Shown here: one piece after another, positions 1 to 8,224 of the stretch | Numbering within the stretch: position 1 is the stretch's first letter | How the letters are laid out: every line of letters begins with the position of its first letter | Source: Empedobacter falsenii | Lineage (GTDB): Bacteria > Bacteroidota > Bacteroidia > Flavobacteriales > Weeksellaceae | Reading direction: 5' to 3' | DNA length: 32,349 nucleotides | Assembly (NCBI RefSeq): GCF_019308355.1 | Contig: NZ_JAAGKM010000029.1 | Span: 1-32,349, forward strand | Program-made: the position numbers and the translations under genes | Notes under the pieces: generated by a model | Told to the model about the DNA's origin: nothing | Seen by the model: the letters and a program-made list of their open reading frames with translations, nothing else | Database searches by the model: none

Positions 1-69
1 CCAGTAAGAAACTGGGGAGTTATTATTGATCAATTTTTAATCCTATATCAAGAAAGGGTTAGACTCTAA
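1..69 (+). mobile_element. IS256-family (mutator-type) transposase, C-terminal end only
   Basis: The first 22 codons, open from the window edge, end at TAA 67-69 and read PVRNWGVIIDQFLILYQERV plus two residues. An Arg-Asn-Trp-Gly stretch followed by an aromatic/hydrophobic helix and a terminal Arg is how many IS256-type transposases finish. A terminal inverted repeat of the same type lies 31 bp downstream, which supports the call. The catalytic DDE residues lie outside the window, so the family rests on this short tail plus the repeat. Confidence 0.55.
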
Positions 70-100
70 AAAGTAGAACCTAACCCAAGCTTAATTTTTG

Positions 101-126
101 AACTTACACACTTTAAGAGACAGTCC
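101..126 (+). repeat. Right terminal inverted repeat of the IS256-type element
   Basis: On the opposite strand this segment begins GGACTGTCTCTTAAAGTGTG, the usual form of IS256-family ends in Bacteroidota (a G-rich outer tip, then TGTCTCTTAAA and TGTGTAA). It lies just after the transposase stop, as expected for a right end. The 8-9 bp target duplication would begin at about 127, but the left end is outside the window, so it cannot be confirmed. Confidence 0.55.
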
Positions 127-213
127 TCAAAAAAAATAAATTACTTAGATATTTTGATTGTTGTTTCAATTATTATTGTCACAATCTCAGTTATAATCAA
201 CTATTTGAATTAA
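127..213 (+). pseudogene. Possible 3' tail of a membrane-protein gene cut by the IS insertion
   Basis: Directly outside the inverted repeat an open frame without a start runs to TAA 211-213. It begins SSKKINYLDILIVV and continues as a single strongly hydrophobic helix ending in NYLN. A C-terminal membrane anchor directly next to an insertion-sequence end is what a disrupted gene would leave behind. The stretch is short and AT-rich, so a chance open frame is possible. No family can be named. Confidence 0.3.
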
Positions 214-233
214 TTTTTTAGAAATACTCGCTA

Positions 234-1283
234 CTACTTCACTTTATCTTTGATCCACTTCGCAACGGGTTTCTCAAAATATTCAAACGTTAATGCACTT
301 AAAATTAAAGCAATTACGAAATAAATTCCAATTTTCTGAAAATCATTGATTTTCGGTAAATATTGATTTCCATATTTTATCACAATCATATGAATCATAT
401 AAAATGCAAAACTAATTTCACCTAAATAAACCAATGTTTTATGTTGAAGAATTCTCGAAAAGAAACCTTTTTGTAAAGCAAAAATTAGGACAATTCCAAC
501 CATCGGAATCCAATAATAAATTCCGTAACGAAAAGCTCTCGCAACATCATTGTGGAAGTAGAAAAAGATTGCCAAAACAGCAATTGCAGCGATTTCTATT
601 AAAGTTCCTCTCGAAAAATTGATAGGCGTATCTTTTATCTTTTTATAGATTTGACAGGTAATAATTCCTAAAATAAAATCGAAACTGCGAACAATTGGAT
701 TGATGTAAAAAATCGCTTTTTCCAATTTCATATTTGTTCTGAAATAAGGTTCTGCAAAAATAATAATCGGAATAATTAGTAATAAAATATATTTCAGTTT
801 CGGGAATTTATGCAACCAAATCACATAAAAAGGAAACATCAAATAGAAAAATAATTCGGTCGAAATACTCCAGGAAACGTTATTAATAGAGAAATAAAAA
901 TCTTTTACCGGAATATAAGATTGCAATAAAAATAAGTTCGCACCTGCAATATCCCAATGAAAATAACCTTGCCAAACATTGATGATAACAAATGGTAACA
1001 TGACACAAAAGGTTAGGACATGAAGTGGATAAATTCGAGCAATTCGCGCGATATAAAACTTCTTTTTATCAAAATTTGGATTGTCGATGACTTTCTTTTC
1101 GTAATTAAGCGCTATAACAAATCCGCTTAAAATAAAGAAAAAACCAACACCAAGATAACCTTCGAAAAAGACGTTATTTTTTAGATAATTATACCAAGCT
1201 AAATCAGTTTTTACAAACGTTAAATGGCTTAAGAAAACGACAAAAGCAAAGAAAAAACGTAAAGAAGTTAAGCTATTTAGCAT
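234..1283 (-). CDS. Acyltransferase family 3 (OafA/YrhL-like) membrane protein
   Basis: This 349-residue protein is an integral-membrane acyltransferase of the acyltransferase-3 family, which moves acetyl or other acyl groups onto cell-surface sugars, O-antigen or secreted glycans. Family marks visible are RFFFA at residues 9-13 with His20 in the first helix, the GVGFFFILSGF motif around 45-55, and ARIARIYPLH around 79-88 with its conserved arginines. About ten hydrophobic segments follow, and there is no SGNH domain at the C-terminus. The start codon overlaps the stop of the upstream yigZ-like gene by one base (TAATG), so the two genes are translationally coupled. The acceptor cannot be told from sequence, and no glycan-synthesis genes are adjacent. 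Confidence 0.9.
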   Translation of the reverse strand: MLNSLTSLRFFFAFVVFLSHLTFVKTDLAWYNYLKNNVFFEGYLGVGFFFILSGFVIALNYEKKVIDNPNFDKKKFYIARIARIYPLHVLTFCVMLPFVIINVWQGYFHWDIAGANLFLLQSYIPVKDFYFSINNVSWSISTELFFYLMFPFYVIWLHKFPKLKYILLLIIPIIIFAEPYFRTNMKLEKAIFYINPIVRSFDFILGIITCQIYKKIKDTPINFSRGTLIEIAAIAVLAIFFYFHNDVARAFRYGIYYWIPMVGIVLIFALQKGFFSRILQHKTLVYLGEISFAFYMIHMIVIKYGNQYLPKINDFQKIGIYFVIALILSALTFEYFEKPVAKWIKDKVK

Positions 1284-1888
1284 TAGTCAATAATTTTAAT
1301 TTCCATTTGATAATATTCGTCAAACATGCGAATAAATTCTTCCAATTTACTTTCTCTTACTGAAATTGTAAACATACATTTATCAGAAAAATGTTTGTCT
1401 TTAATTTCTCCAGAAATCCGATAGACATTGCGTTCTACAATTCCTTGTTGATCATAGTTAAAAACCATTTTCACACGTTTTGAAACAAATTTTTCTACAA
1501 TATTTGCTTCTTCTAACACAACTTGTGCCGCATATTTATAGGCTTTTACCAAACCAGGAATTCCTAATTTTGTTCCACCAAAATAACGTACAGAAACAAT
1601 TAAAACATTGGTGATTTCGCTTGATAAAATTTGATTATAAATTGGTAAACCAGCCGAACCATTTGGCTCACCGTCATCATTTGCACGATGATTTTTACCA
1701 TCTATACCAAGAGCGTACGCGTAACAATGATGATTTGCATCGGGATGAATTTCGCGTAATTGATCCAAATAAATTTTGATGTCATCTTCATTTTCAATTG
1801 GATAAGCAAAATTAATAAACTTACTACCCAATTCTTTGAAAATTACATCTTCCACCGCTTTCTCGATTGTACGATAATTGTCCGTCAT
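1283..1888 (-). CDS. YigZ/IMPACT family protein (UPF0029)
   Basis: The 201-residue product matches the YigZ/IMPACT family over its usual length. The N-terminal IMPACT domain shows GSKFINFAYP at 21-30, HHCYAYALG at 53-61, NDDGEPNGSAGLPI at 70-83 and VRYFGGTKLGIPGL at 100-113. A small ferredoxin-like C-terminal domain follows from about residue 135. Bacterial members are cytosolic and bind nucleic acid or the translation apparatus; their exact role is unsettled, and the eukaryotic relative IMPACT regulates GCN2. The gene is first in a two-gene operon with the acyltransferase. The functional link between the two is unclear and may be only transcriptional. Confidence 0.93.
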   Translation of the reverse strand: MTDNYRTIEKAVEDVIFKELGSKFINFAYPIENEDDIKIYLDQLREIHPDANHHCYAYALGIDGKNHRANDDGEPNGSAGLPIYNQILSSEITNVLIVSVRYFGGTKLGIPGLVKAYKYAAQVVLEEANIVEKFVSKRVKMVFNYDQQGIVERNVYRISGEIKDKHFSDKCMFTISVRESKLEEFIRMFDEYYQMEIKIID

Positions 1889-1907
1889 GTTGTATTGAAA
1901 AGTAGCG

Positions 1908-1939
1908 CAAAGATAGTTTAAATAGTACTTTTAAAGAAA
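1908..1939 (-). promoter_or_regulatory. Candidate promoter for yigZ-like/acyltransferase operon
   Basis: Read on the minus strand, TATCTTTG (1915 down to 1908) is an exact match to the Bacteroidota -7 box TAnnTTTG. A TTTC (1939-1936), close to the -33 TTTG box, lies 20 bp upstream. The box is 19 bp from the ATG at 1888. Confidence 0.5.
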
Positions 1940-1980
1940 AAAGGTTTTATATTTATGAATGATGAAAAAATTTAATATAA

Positions 1981-2447
1981 ATGAAAGCTTATTTATTTTT
2001 ATTCATACTAATGTGTTCGAGTATTCTTTTTGCCAGAGTATTTCAAAGAAGGAATTTAAAAGGATCATTAATAATTCAATGATAGATTATAATTATAGAA
2101 TTATTACAGATAATCAAGATAGTATGTTTTACAAAACTGAAAATCTGAAGATTTATAATAGTTCAATTGGAAAATCTAAATTTCAATTTCGTCGTACAAT
2201 AGAATTTAGATTTTTGAAAAATAATAAAGTAAATTTAATTGATTGCCAAAATTGTAATGAACCATCATTTTGCTATGTAACAAAAAAACAAAATATTTTT
2301 AATTATAAAATTGATAATGTTGGTGGGAAATTAATATTTAAGCTACAAAATAAATTTTATAAAATGAGTTTTCTTGTTGAATCAATAAATAACATAGAAT
2401 TTGAGAAGAATAAATTTTCTGAAATAATTATTAAACGAAAATTTTAA
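1981..2447 (+). pseudogene. Small secreted protein gene with an apparent frameshift at the signal-peptide junction
   Basis: Two frames together look like one secreted protein. From ATG 1981 the first frame gives MKAYLFLFILMCSSILFA, a clean signal peptide ending in a signal peptidase I-type site. It then runs out of frame at about 2032-2034. The neighbouring frame continues from 2034 as QSISKKEFKRIINNS and stays open to TAA 2445-2447, giving a mature part of about 137 residues. Restoring one base near TTTTTGCC would give a continuous LFA-QSIS junction. The alternative is one uninterrupted frame starting at 1959 or 1962, but its N-terminus (KFNINESLFIFIHTN) makes a poor export signal. The A-rich stretch just before 1981 fits a Bacteroidota start. 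No family was recognised. The body is Asn/Lys/Ile-rich, with Cys residues at QNCNEPSFC. Confidence 0.55.
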
Positions 2448-2468
2448 TAAATTCAAATAAATCATAAA

Positions 2469-2498
2469 TAAAAAAAGAACCTTAAAATCTAAGGCTCT
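2469..2498 (-). terminator. Terminator of the ribD operon
   Basis: AGAACCTTA (2476-2484) pairs with TAAGGCTCT (2490-2498) with one mismatch. On the minus strand it is followed by a run of T (complement of 2469-2476). The hairpin overlaps the last codons and stop of ribD. Confidence 0.65.
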
Positions 2499-3541
2499 TC
2501 AATTTCTATTCTATTTTCGAAAATATTTAATTCATCATTCAGAAAACGATGTTTTTCAGTTCGTGTTCCTTTCAGTCGAGGAGCTAAAATTCCTTCATTC
2601 CAAATAGTATCCGAGCTCAAAATTCGTGCTTCATCCCACAAATCAGCATCAATAAAATGTCGTATGGTATCACTTCCACCTTCAATAATTAAGGATTGAA
2701 CATTGTTTTCGTATAAATAATCCATCACTTGTGGCAATATTTTTTGCGTAAAATCTAATTGAACAAGTTCTAAATTTTCTTCAGAACAATTTTCAATCGA
2801 ATTGAAAATTACAGTAGGTTGTGTTTGATCAAACAAATGGAAACTTCTCGGAATCGCTAAGTTTTTGTCAATCGCAATTCTCAACGGATTATTTCCTTTC
2901 CATAATCGTGTGTTAAGTTGTGGATTATCAATCAAAGCGGTGTTTTTTCCAACCAAAATAGCTTGTTCTTCCGTTCGCCATTTATGTACTAACTGTTTTG
3001 TATATTGGTTTGTAATCCACAATTGTACATCATCACGCCCCATGTATCCGTCTTCTGTTTGCGCCCATTTTAAGATAATATATGGACGTTTTTTCTGATG
3101 AAATGTTATAAAACGCTTATTGAGTTTGATACATTCTTTTTCCAAAACACCAAGCGTTACATCAACACCATTTTTCAACAAACGTAAATAACCTTGCCCA
3201 TTTACTTTCGCAAAAGGATCTAAAGTTCCAATTATGACTTTTGGAATTTCTTTTTCTATAATCAAATCCGCACAAGGAGGCGTTTTTCCGTGATGCGAAC
3301 AAGGCTCTAACGTAACATATAACGTAGATTCTTTTAATAATTCTTGATTTTTAACCGAATTAATAGCGTTCACTTCGGCGTGCGGTCCGCCATATTCTGA
3401 CGTAAAACCTTCGCCTATAATTTTGTTGTTATGTACAATAATAGAACCAACAAACGGATTAGGATATGTTGTTCCTAACCCGTTTGTTGCAATTTGTATA
3501 CAACGAGCCATATATTGCTCATCGATAGATTGTTGTGTCAT
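2489..3541 (-). CDS. ribD: Bifunctional diaminohydroxyphosphoribosylaminopyrimidine deaminase / 5-amino-6-(5-phosphoribosylamino)uracil reductase
   Basis: RibD carries out the second and third steps of riboflavin synthesis. The N-terminal deaminase (about residues 1-145) shows the zinc-site motifs HAEVNA (His54, Glu56) and PCSHHGKTPPC (Cys81, Cys90), with TYPNPFVG upstream. The C-terminal reductase (about 148-350) shows RPYIILKWAQTEDG, a VGKNTALIDNPQLNTR substrate loop and IIEGGSDT near the C-terminus. At 350 residues it is close to the family's usual length and looks complete. It is the last gene of the six-gene minus-strand operon, 9 bp after the DUF349 gene. No other rib genes are nearby, as is common when riboflavin genes are scattered. 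Confidence 0.96.
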   Translation of the reverse strand: MTQQSIDEQYMARCIQIATNGLGTTYPNPFVGSIIVHNNKIIGEGFTSEYGGPHAEVNAINSVKNQELLKESTLYVTLEPCSHHGKTPPCADLIIEKEIPKVIIGTLDPFAKVNGQGYLRLLKNGVDVTLGVLEKECIKLNKRFITFHQKKRPYIILKWAQTEDGYMGRDDVQLWITNQYTKQLVHKWRTEEQAILVGKNTALIDNPQLNTRLWKGNNPLRIAIDKNLAIPRSFHLFDQTQPTVIFNSIENCSEENLELVQLDFTQKILPQVMDYLYENNVQSLIIEGGSDTIRHFIDADLWDEARILSSDTIWNEGILAPRLKGTRTEKHRFLNDELNIFENRIEIEEP

Positions 3542-3550
3542 GCCTAAAAA

Positions 3551-5413
3551 TTATGCATTAAAATCAATATTGAATAATGTTTTCAGTTTGATTTCTGCTT
3601 CAATTAATTTTTTACGTTTATCGTCAATTTGTTTGTAAACGTCTTTTAATAAAGGATTATTCTCATTTGCATTCGAAAAGAAATGTACATTATTATCCAA
3701 TTGATTGATTTCTTTTTCTAAATCCTCAATTATTTTACGTGTTTTTCTAATCTCGTCATCCAATAAATTTCCATTATTTCCAGATTTTACTTTATTGACA
3801 AATGATTTCAACTTATAATCGTTCAATTCATTTTTAGAAAGATTTAAAGCATCTAATTTTTTGTGGTAAACATCTGTAAATTCTTGATTGATTGAAATTT
3901 TTTCTGATGGAACTTTTCCTAAACTTGTCCAATTATGTTGGATTTCTTCTAGTTGTTTCAACGCCTCTTCTTTGTTTTCAGAAATCGTTTGATTTTTGAA
4001 ATCGTCTAAGAAAGCTTGTTTCTTTTCTAAATTTTGTTCCATTTTTTGATTCGCTTGTTCGTGACGTTTTTTGTAACGATCAAAGAATTGATTACATGTA
4101 TCTTTGAATTCTTTCCAGATTTTGTCTGAATTTTTTCTTGGAACATGTCCAATTTTTTTCCAATCATTTTGGATTTTTTTAATCACTTGTACAGAAGCAT
4201 TCCAATCCGTGCTTTCCGTATGTTGTTTTGCAATTTCTAACAAAGCCAATTTCTTTTCAAGATTCAGTTGTTGCTCTGATTTTAGATTTTTATAGAAATC
4301 ATTTTTGATGTGATTAAATTGTCTTGTCACTTCTTTGAAAGCTTCCCAAGTTGCAGAATTTTTATCTTTCGGAACACGTCCAATTGTGATAAAGTTCTCA
4401 CGCAAAGAGTTTATTTCAGAAATAGCTTTTTGCCAATCGCCATGCGATTTTGTTGTTGCTTGCTCAGAAATTTCTTTGATACGAGCGATAATTTGATTCT
4501 TCTTTTCTAAATTATCTTTTTGCTCTTGTTTTATTTTTTCATTCAATTCCCCTTTACGGTCATGAATTTTATTTGTTAATTCTTTGAATTTTTGCCACGT
4601 TGGTTCGCGCAAATCTTCTTGTACAGGGACGGCTTCTTCTTTCCATAAACGATGCAAATATTGCAATTCATTCAAAGCTTTTTGCACGTTTTGCTCTCCA
4701 ATTAATTCTTCTGCACGTTTGATAATCGATTGACGAACTTCCAGATTATGTGCATAATCCAATGTTTGCAATTCCTTATTCATATCCAAATATGTGTAGA
4801 AATTATCTAAGTGGAAAAAATAATTTTTGAATACATTTTCAGCATTTTTGCTCGGAATTCTTCCTGCATTGTGCCAACGAGTTTTTAACTCACGAAATTT
4901 CTTGAACATTGCCGCCGAAGAATCACTTGGTTCTTGATACAAGGCTTTCAATTCGTCAATAATTTCTAAACGTTCCTTTAAATTATCAGATTCCTTTTTT
5001 TCGTTTTCTTTATGAAAAACTGCTAATTGATTTTTAAAATCGTTGTAAACAGCGTTAAATTTTGCTCTAAAAGATGTTTCGTATTTAAAATCTAATTCAT
5101 CACCACCTTCACTTAAGAAAGCTTCTTTTTTTGCAGCTTCATCTTCTTCTAATTTAGTTTTGAATGCATCACGAATTTGATTAAAATGCTCGCGAATCTC
5201 TTGAACATCATATTTGCTTAATAGATTTTTTGCTTCGTTAATCAAAACATCAAAACTAAATTTTTCGTAATCTTTGAACGAAATATCGCTTATTTTTTCT
5301 TGGTTCGTTAACTCTACCGTTTTGTAAGATTCCGTGTTAGAGTCGTTTGTATTTGCAGGTTTAGGTAATTGTTCTCCGTCTGCATTTTGCAGGTTATCCA
5401 TTTCAGTATTCAT
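3551..5413 (-). CDS. DUF349 domain-repeat protein
   Basis: The protein has 620 residues and is highly charged and mostly helical, with no signal peptide or membrane segment. About five DUF349 repeats follow an acidic N-terminal region. Each has a Trp followed by a Gly-x-hydrophobic-Pro turn, for example RWHNAGRIPSKNAENVFKNY, FITIGRVPKDKNSATWEAF, DWKKIGHVPRKNSDKIW and NWTSLGKVPSEK. Long coiled-coil linkers lie between them. DUF349 proteins are cytosolic and their biochemical role is not established. Its position between aroE and ribD in a housekeeping operon suggests constitutive expression. Homologues in other Bacteroidota also tend to be large repeat proteins. Confidence 0.9.
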   Translation of the reverse strand: MNTEMDNLQNADGEQLPKPANTNDSNTESYKTVELTNQEKISDISFKDYEKFSFDVLINEAKNLLSKYDVQEIREHFNQIRDAFKTKLEEDEAAKKEAFLSEGGDELDFKYETSFRAKFNAVYNDFKNQLAVFHKENEKKESDNLKERLEIIDELKALYQEPSDSSAAMFKKFRELKTRWHNAGRIPSKNAENVFKNYFFHLDNFYTYLDMNKELQTLDYAHNLEVRQSIIKRAEELIGEQNVQKALNELQYLHRLWKEEAVPVQEDLREPTWQKFKELTNKIHDRKGELNEKIKQEQKDNLEKKNQIIARIKEISEQATTKSHGDWQKAISEINSLRENFITIGRVPKDKNSATWEAFKEVTRQFNHIKNDFYKNLKSEQQLNLEKKLALLEIAKQHTESTDWNASVQVIKKIQNDWKKIGHVPRKNSDKIWKEFKDTCNQFFDRYKKRHEQANQKMEQNLEKKQAFLDDFKNQTISENKEEALKQLEEIQHNWTSLGKVPSEKISINQEFTDVYHKKLDALNLSKNELNDYKLKSFVNKVKSGNNGNLLDDEIRKTRKIIEDLEKEINQLDNNVHFFSNANENNPLLKDVYKQIDDKRKKLIEAEIKLKTLFNIDFNA

Positions 5414-5467
5414 AAGAAATTAAGTTTTGTTTCTCAAATCTAATAAAATTTGAGGACAATATCAAGT

Positions 5468-6205
5468 CTATTTTGTACGATTATTCCAAATTTCCCAAGC
5501 TTTTTCGGCTTGTAGAACCAACATTTCGTGACCATTTTTTATTTTGGCTCCATTTTGTTGACCATTTTCTAAAAATTTTGTCAATGGTGGATTGTAAATC
5601 AAGTCGTACAATAAATGATTTTCGTTGATAAATTGGTAGGGTAGAAGTGGAGCGATTTCAGTATTTGGAAAAGTACCAGCTGGCGAACAATTCACAATAA
5701 TTTGATGATTATGAATGATTTCTTTATTTAATTCATCATATGAATAATGATTTTCAGTTTTTGTTCTTGAAACTATTTTATATTCAATTTTCAATAAATC
5801 AAGAATATAAAAAACCGCTTTTGCAGCACCTCCATTTCCTAACACCAATGCTTTTTTATGATGAGGTTCTAAAATAGGTTCTATCGAATGATGAAAACCA
5901 TAACAATCTGTATTATGCCCGATTCGTTTTCCATCTTGTATCAAAACTGTATTAACCGCACCAATTGCTTTAGCTTCTGGTGATAATTCGTCCAAAAATG
6001 GAATGATTTCTTGTTTGTAAGGAATTGTAACATTAAAGCCCACTAAACCTTCGGTTTCGAATACTTTTTCTACTTCATCGATTTGCTGTAAATCAAAAAC
6101 ATTGTAGACAGCGTCTACAATGTTTTCGTTTTTAAATTTTTCAGCAAAATAAGATTTAGAAAATGAATAGGAAATATTTCTTCCGATTAATCCAAATTGT
6201 CTCAT
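5468..6205 (-). CDS. aroE: Shikimate dehydrogenase
   Basis: AroE reduces 3-dehydroshikimate to shikimate with NADPH in aromatic amino-acid synthesis. Shikimate-binding residues are visible: the Ser pair in SYSFSKSYF (residues 12-20), catalytic Lys64 in NVTIPYKQE, Asn85 in AVNT and Asp100 in GHNTDCYGF. The dinucleotide fold shows VLGNGGAAKAV at 121-131 and SRT at 146-148. Near the C-terminus LQAEKAWEIW supplies the conserved Gln. At 245 residues it is somewhat shorter than the E. coli enzyme, as in other Flavobacteriales. Its ATG overlaps the stop of the DedA gene by four bases, so the two are coupled. Confidence 0.95.
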   Translation of the reverse strand: MRQFGLIGRNISYSFSKSYFAEKFKNENIVDAVYNVFDLQQIDEVEKVFETEGLVGFNVTIPYKQEIIPFLDELSPEAKAIGAVNTVLIQDGKRIGHNTDCYGFHHSIEPILEPHHKKALVLGNGGAAKAVFYILDLLKIEYKIVSRTKTENHYSYDELNKEIIHNHQIIVNCSPAGTFPNTEIAPLLPYQFINENHLLYDLIYNPPLTKFLENGQQNGAKIKNGHEMLVLQAEKAWEIWNNRTK

Positions 6206-6879
6206 TCTTCTGTTTTATTTTTATTGAATTGAGCTTTCACAATTCGGATAATCAACGGCATATTCGCCAATAATATAATTCCGAAAATGAATTTCTCTAA
6301 ATTATTTTTTACAATGTCAAACTGACCTAATGTGTGTCCCAAAAGAGAAATAACACCAACCCAAAGTACCGCGCCTATAAAACTATAGGTAATAAATGTG
6401 CGATAATTAAGGTTTGTAACACCGCAAATAAATGGAATTATTGTACGAACAACAGGCATAAAACGAGCGATAATAATTGCTTTTTTACCATTTTCGTTAA
6501 AAAATTCTGTTGCTTTTTCGATATGTTTCTTTTTAAGAAACCACGAGTCTTTTCGTCCTAAAATCCAGCCACCAAATTTTCGTCCAACATAATAATTTAC
6601 GTTATCACCAAGAATTGCTGCAACCATCAGTAATGGAATAATATATTCGATATGCAAATGGTTTTGATCATCGCTTGCTGCAATCATTCCAATCGAAAAG
6701 ATTAGTGCATCTCCAGGTAAAAAAGGCATTAAAAATGACATGATAATTAAGCCTGTTTCAGCAAAAATTATCAAGAATAAAATAGCATATATCCAATAAC
6801 CGTAATTATTGATAATGTCCATTAATACCTTGTCTGGGCGTTGAACAAAATTAGTGATAAACTCAATAATAGATTGCAT
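6202..6879 (-). CDS. DedA-family membrane protein
   Basis: This is a 225-residue inner-membrane protein of the DedA/VTT family. Members work in membrane homeostasis, and several have been shown to flip undecaprenyl phosphate or phospholipids. Conserved features include FAETG (Glu41), MPFLPGDALIF (Asp57), the GDNVNYYVGRKFGG segment at 91-104 and the family's key ARFMPVVRTIIPFICG at 138-153 with Arg139 and Arg145. Its place directly downstream of murA suits a role in recycling undecaprenyl phosphate for peptidoglycan. That link is inferred from position. The product is complete. Confidence 0.93.
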   Translation of the reverse strand: MQSIIEFITNFVQRPDKVLMDIINNYGYWIYAILFLIIFAETGLIIMSFLMPFLPGDALIFSIGMIAASDDQNHLHIEYIIPLLMVAAILGDNVNYYVGRKFGGWILGRKDSWFLKKKHIEKATEFFNENGKKAIIIARFMPVVRTIIPFICGVTNLNYRTFITYSFIGAVLWVGVISLLGHTLGQFDIVKNNLEKFIFGIILLANMPLIIRIVKAQFNKNKTEE

Positions 6880-6889
6880 TTTTTATTTT

Positions 6890-8200
6890 TTAAGCTCTAA
6901 TTATATCAGCTCCAATAGCACGTAAACGTACATCGATATCTTCATAACCACGGTCAATTTGATCGATATTATGAATAACAGTTTTTCCTTTTGCAGAAAG
7001 GGCAGCTATCAATAAAGACATACCAGCACGAATATCTGGAGAAGTTAATTCGGCTCCTTTTAAAGGAGTTTCGTGATTAAGACCAATAACAGTTGCGCGA
7101 TGTGGATCACATAAAATAATTTGCGCTCCCATATCAATTAATTTATCCACGAAGAATAAACGAGACTCGAACATTTTTTGGTGGATCAAAACGCTTCCTT
7201 TTGCTTGAGTGGCAATTACCAAGATAATTGATAATAAATCTGGTGTAAATCCTGGCCAAGGCGCATCAGAAATTGTTAAGATAGAACCGTCAATAAAACG
7301 CTCGATTTCGTAATGTTCTTGTGCTGAAATATAGATGTCGTCATCACGACGCTCTAATTTGATTCCTAATTTTTTGAACACATCTGGAATAACACCTAAA
7401 TTCTCCCACGAAACATTTTTGATTGTTAATTCAGATTTTGTCATGGCAGCTAAACCAATCCATGATCCAATTTCGATCATATCTGGTAAACATGTATGTT
7501 CAGTTCCGCCTAACTTCTCAACTCCTTCAATCGTTAAAAGATTCGAAGATATTCCAGAAATTTTAGCACCCATTCGGTTCAACATTTTACACAATTGTTG
7601 AATGTAAGGCTCACATGCAGCGTTGTAAATAGTTGTTGTTCCTTTTGCTAAAACTGCAGCCATAATAATATTTGCAGTTCCTGTTACAGAAGCTTCTTCC
7701 AATAACATATAAGAACCTTGCAATCCGTTTTCGTCTACTTCTACACCGTAGAAATCTTCGTCTGGATTGAAGCGATATTTTGCTCCTAACGCAAAGAAAC
7801 CTTCGAAGTGCGTATCTAAACGACGACGCCCAATTTTATCTCCTCCAGGTTTCGGCATAAAAGCTTCTCCGAAACGAGCTAAAAGTGGTCCCATTAACAT
7901 GATTGATCCACGTAATGCAGCACCATCTTTACGAAATTGTTTTCCTTTTAAATAATCTAATCGTAATTCGTCGGCTTGGAAAGTAAAATCTCCTTTTCCA
8001 TTTTTTTGTGTTTTTACGCCTAAATCACCCAAAATTTCAATCAAACGATTGACATCTCGGATGTCTGGAATATTTTTAACACGAACTTGTTCATTGGTTA
8101 ATAAAACCGCACATAAAATTTGTAGTACTTCATTTTTAGCACCTTGCGGAGTAATTTCTCCTTTCAAAGGTTTCCCTCCCTTTATTTGAAATGTAGCCAT
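6890..8200 (-). CDS. murA: UDP-N-acetylglucosamine 1-carboxyvinyltransferase
   Basis: MurA transfers enolpyruvyl from phosphoenolpyruvate to UDP-GlcNAc, the first committed step of peptidoglycan synthesis. The 436-residue product has the active-site Lys22-Asn23 in GAKNEVL, the loop PKPGGDKIGRRRLDTHF at 116-132 and the Arg of DIRAGMSLLIAAL near the C-terminus. In the loop the residue equal to E. coli Cys115, the site alkylated by fosfomycin, is Asp121. An Asp here keeps the enzyme active and makes it insensitive to fosfomycin in Mycobacterium and Chlamydia. The gene lies 24 bp after DUF4290 and 10 bp before DedA, so it is co-transcribed with both. Confidence 0.96.
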   Translation of the reverse strand: MATFQIKGGKPLKGEITPQGAKNEVLQILCAVLLTNEQVRVKNIPDIRDVNRLIEILGDLGVKTQKNGKGDFTFQADELRLDYLKGKQFRKDGAALRGSIMLMGPLLARFGEAFMPKPGGDKIGRRRLDTHFEGFFALGAKYRFNPDEDFYGVEVDENGLQGSYMLLEEASVTGTANIIMAAVLAKGTTTIYNAACEPYIQQLCKMLNRMGAKISGISSNLLTIEGVEKLGGTEHTCLPDMIEIGSWIGLAAMTKSELTIKNVSWENLGVIPDVFKKLGIKLERRDDDIYISAQEHYEIERFIDGSILTISDAPWPGFTPDLLSIILVIATQAKGSVLIHQKMFESRLFFVDKLIDMGAQIILCDPHRATVIGLNHETPLKGAELTSPDIRAGMSLLIAALSAKGKTVIHNIDQIDRGYEDIDVRLRAIGADIIRA

Positions 8201-8224
8201 TTAGTTGTATTAAATAGTTTTGAT

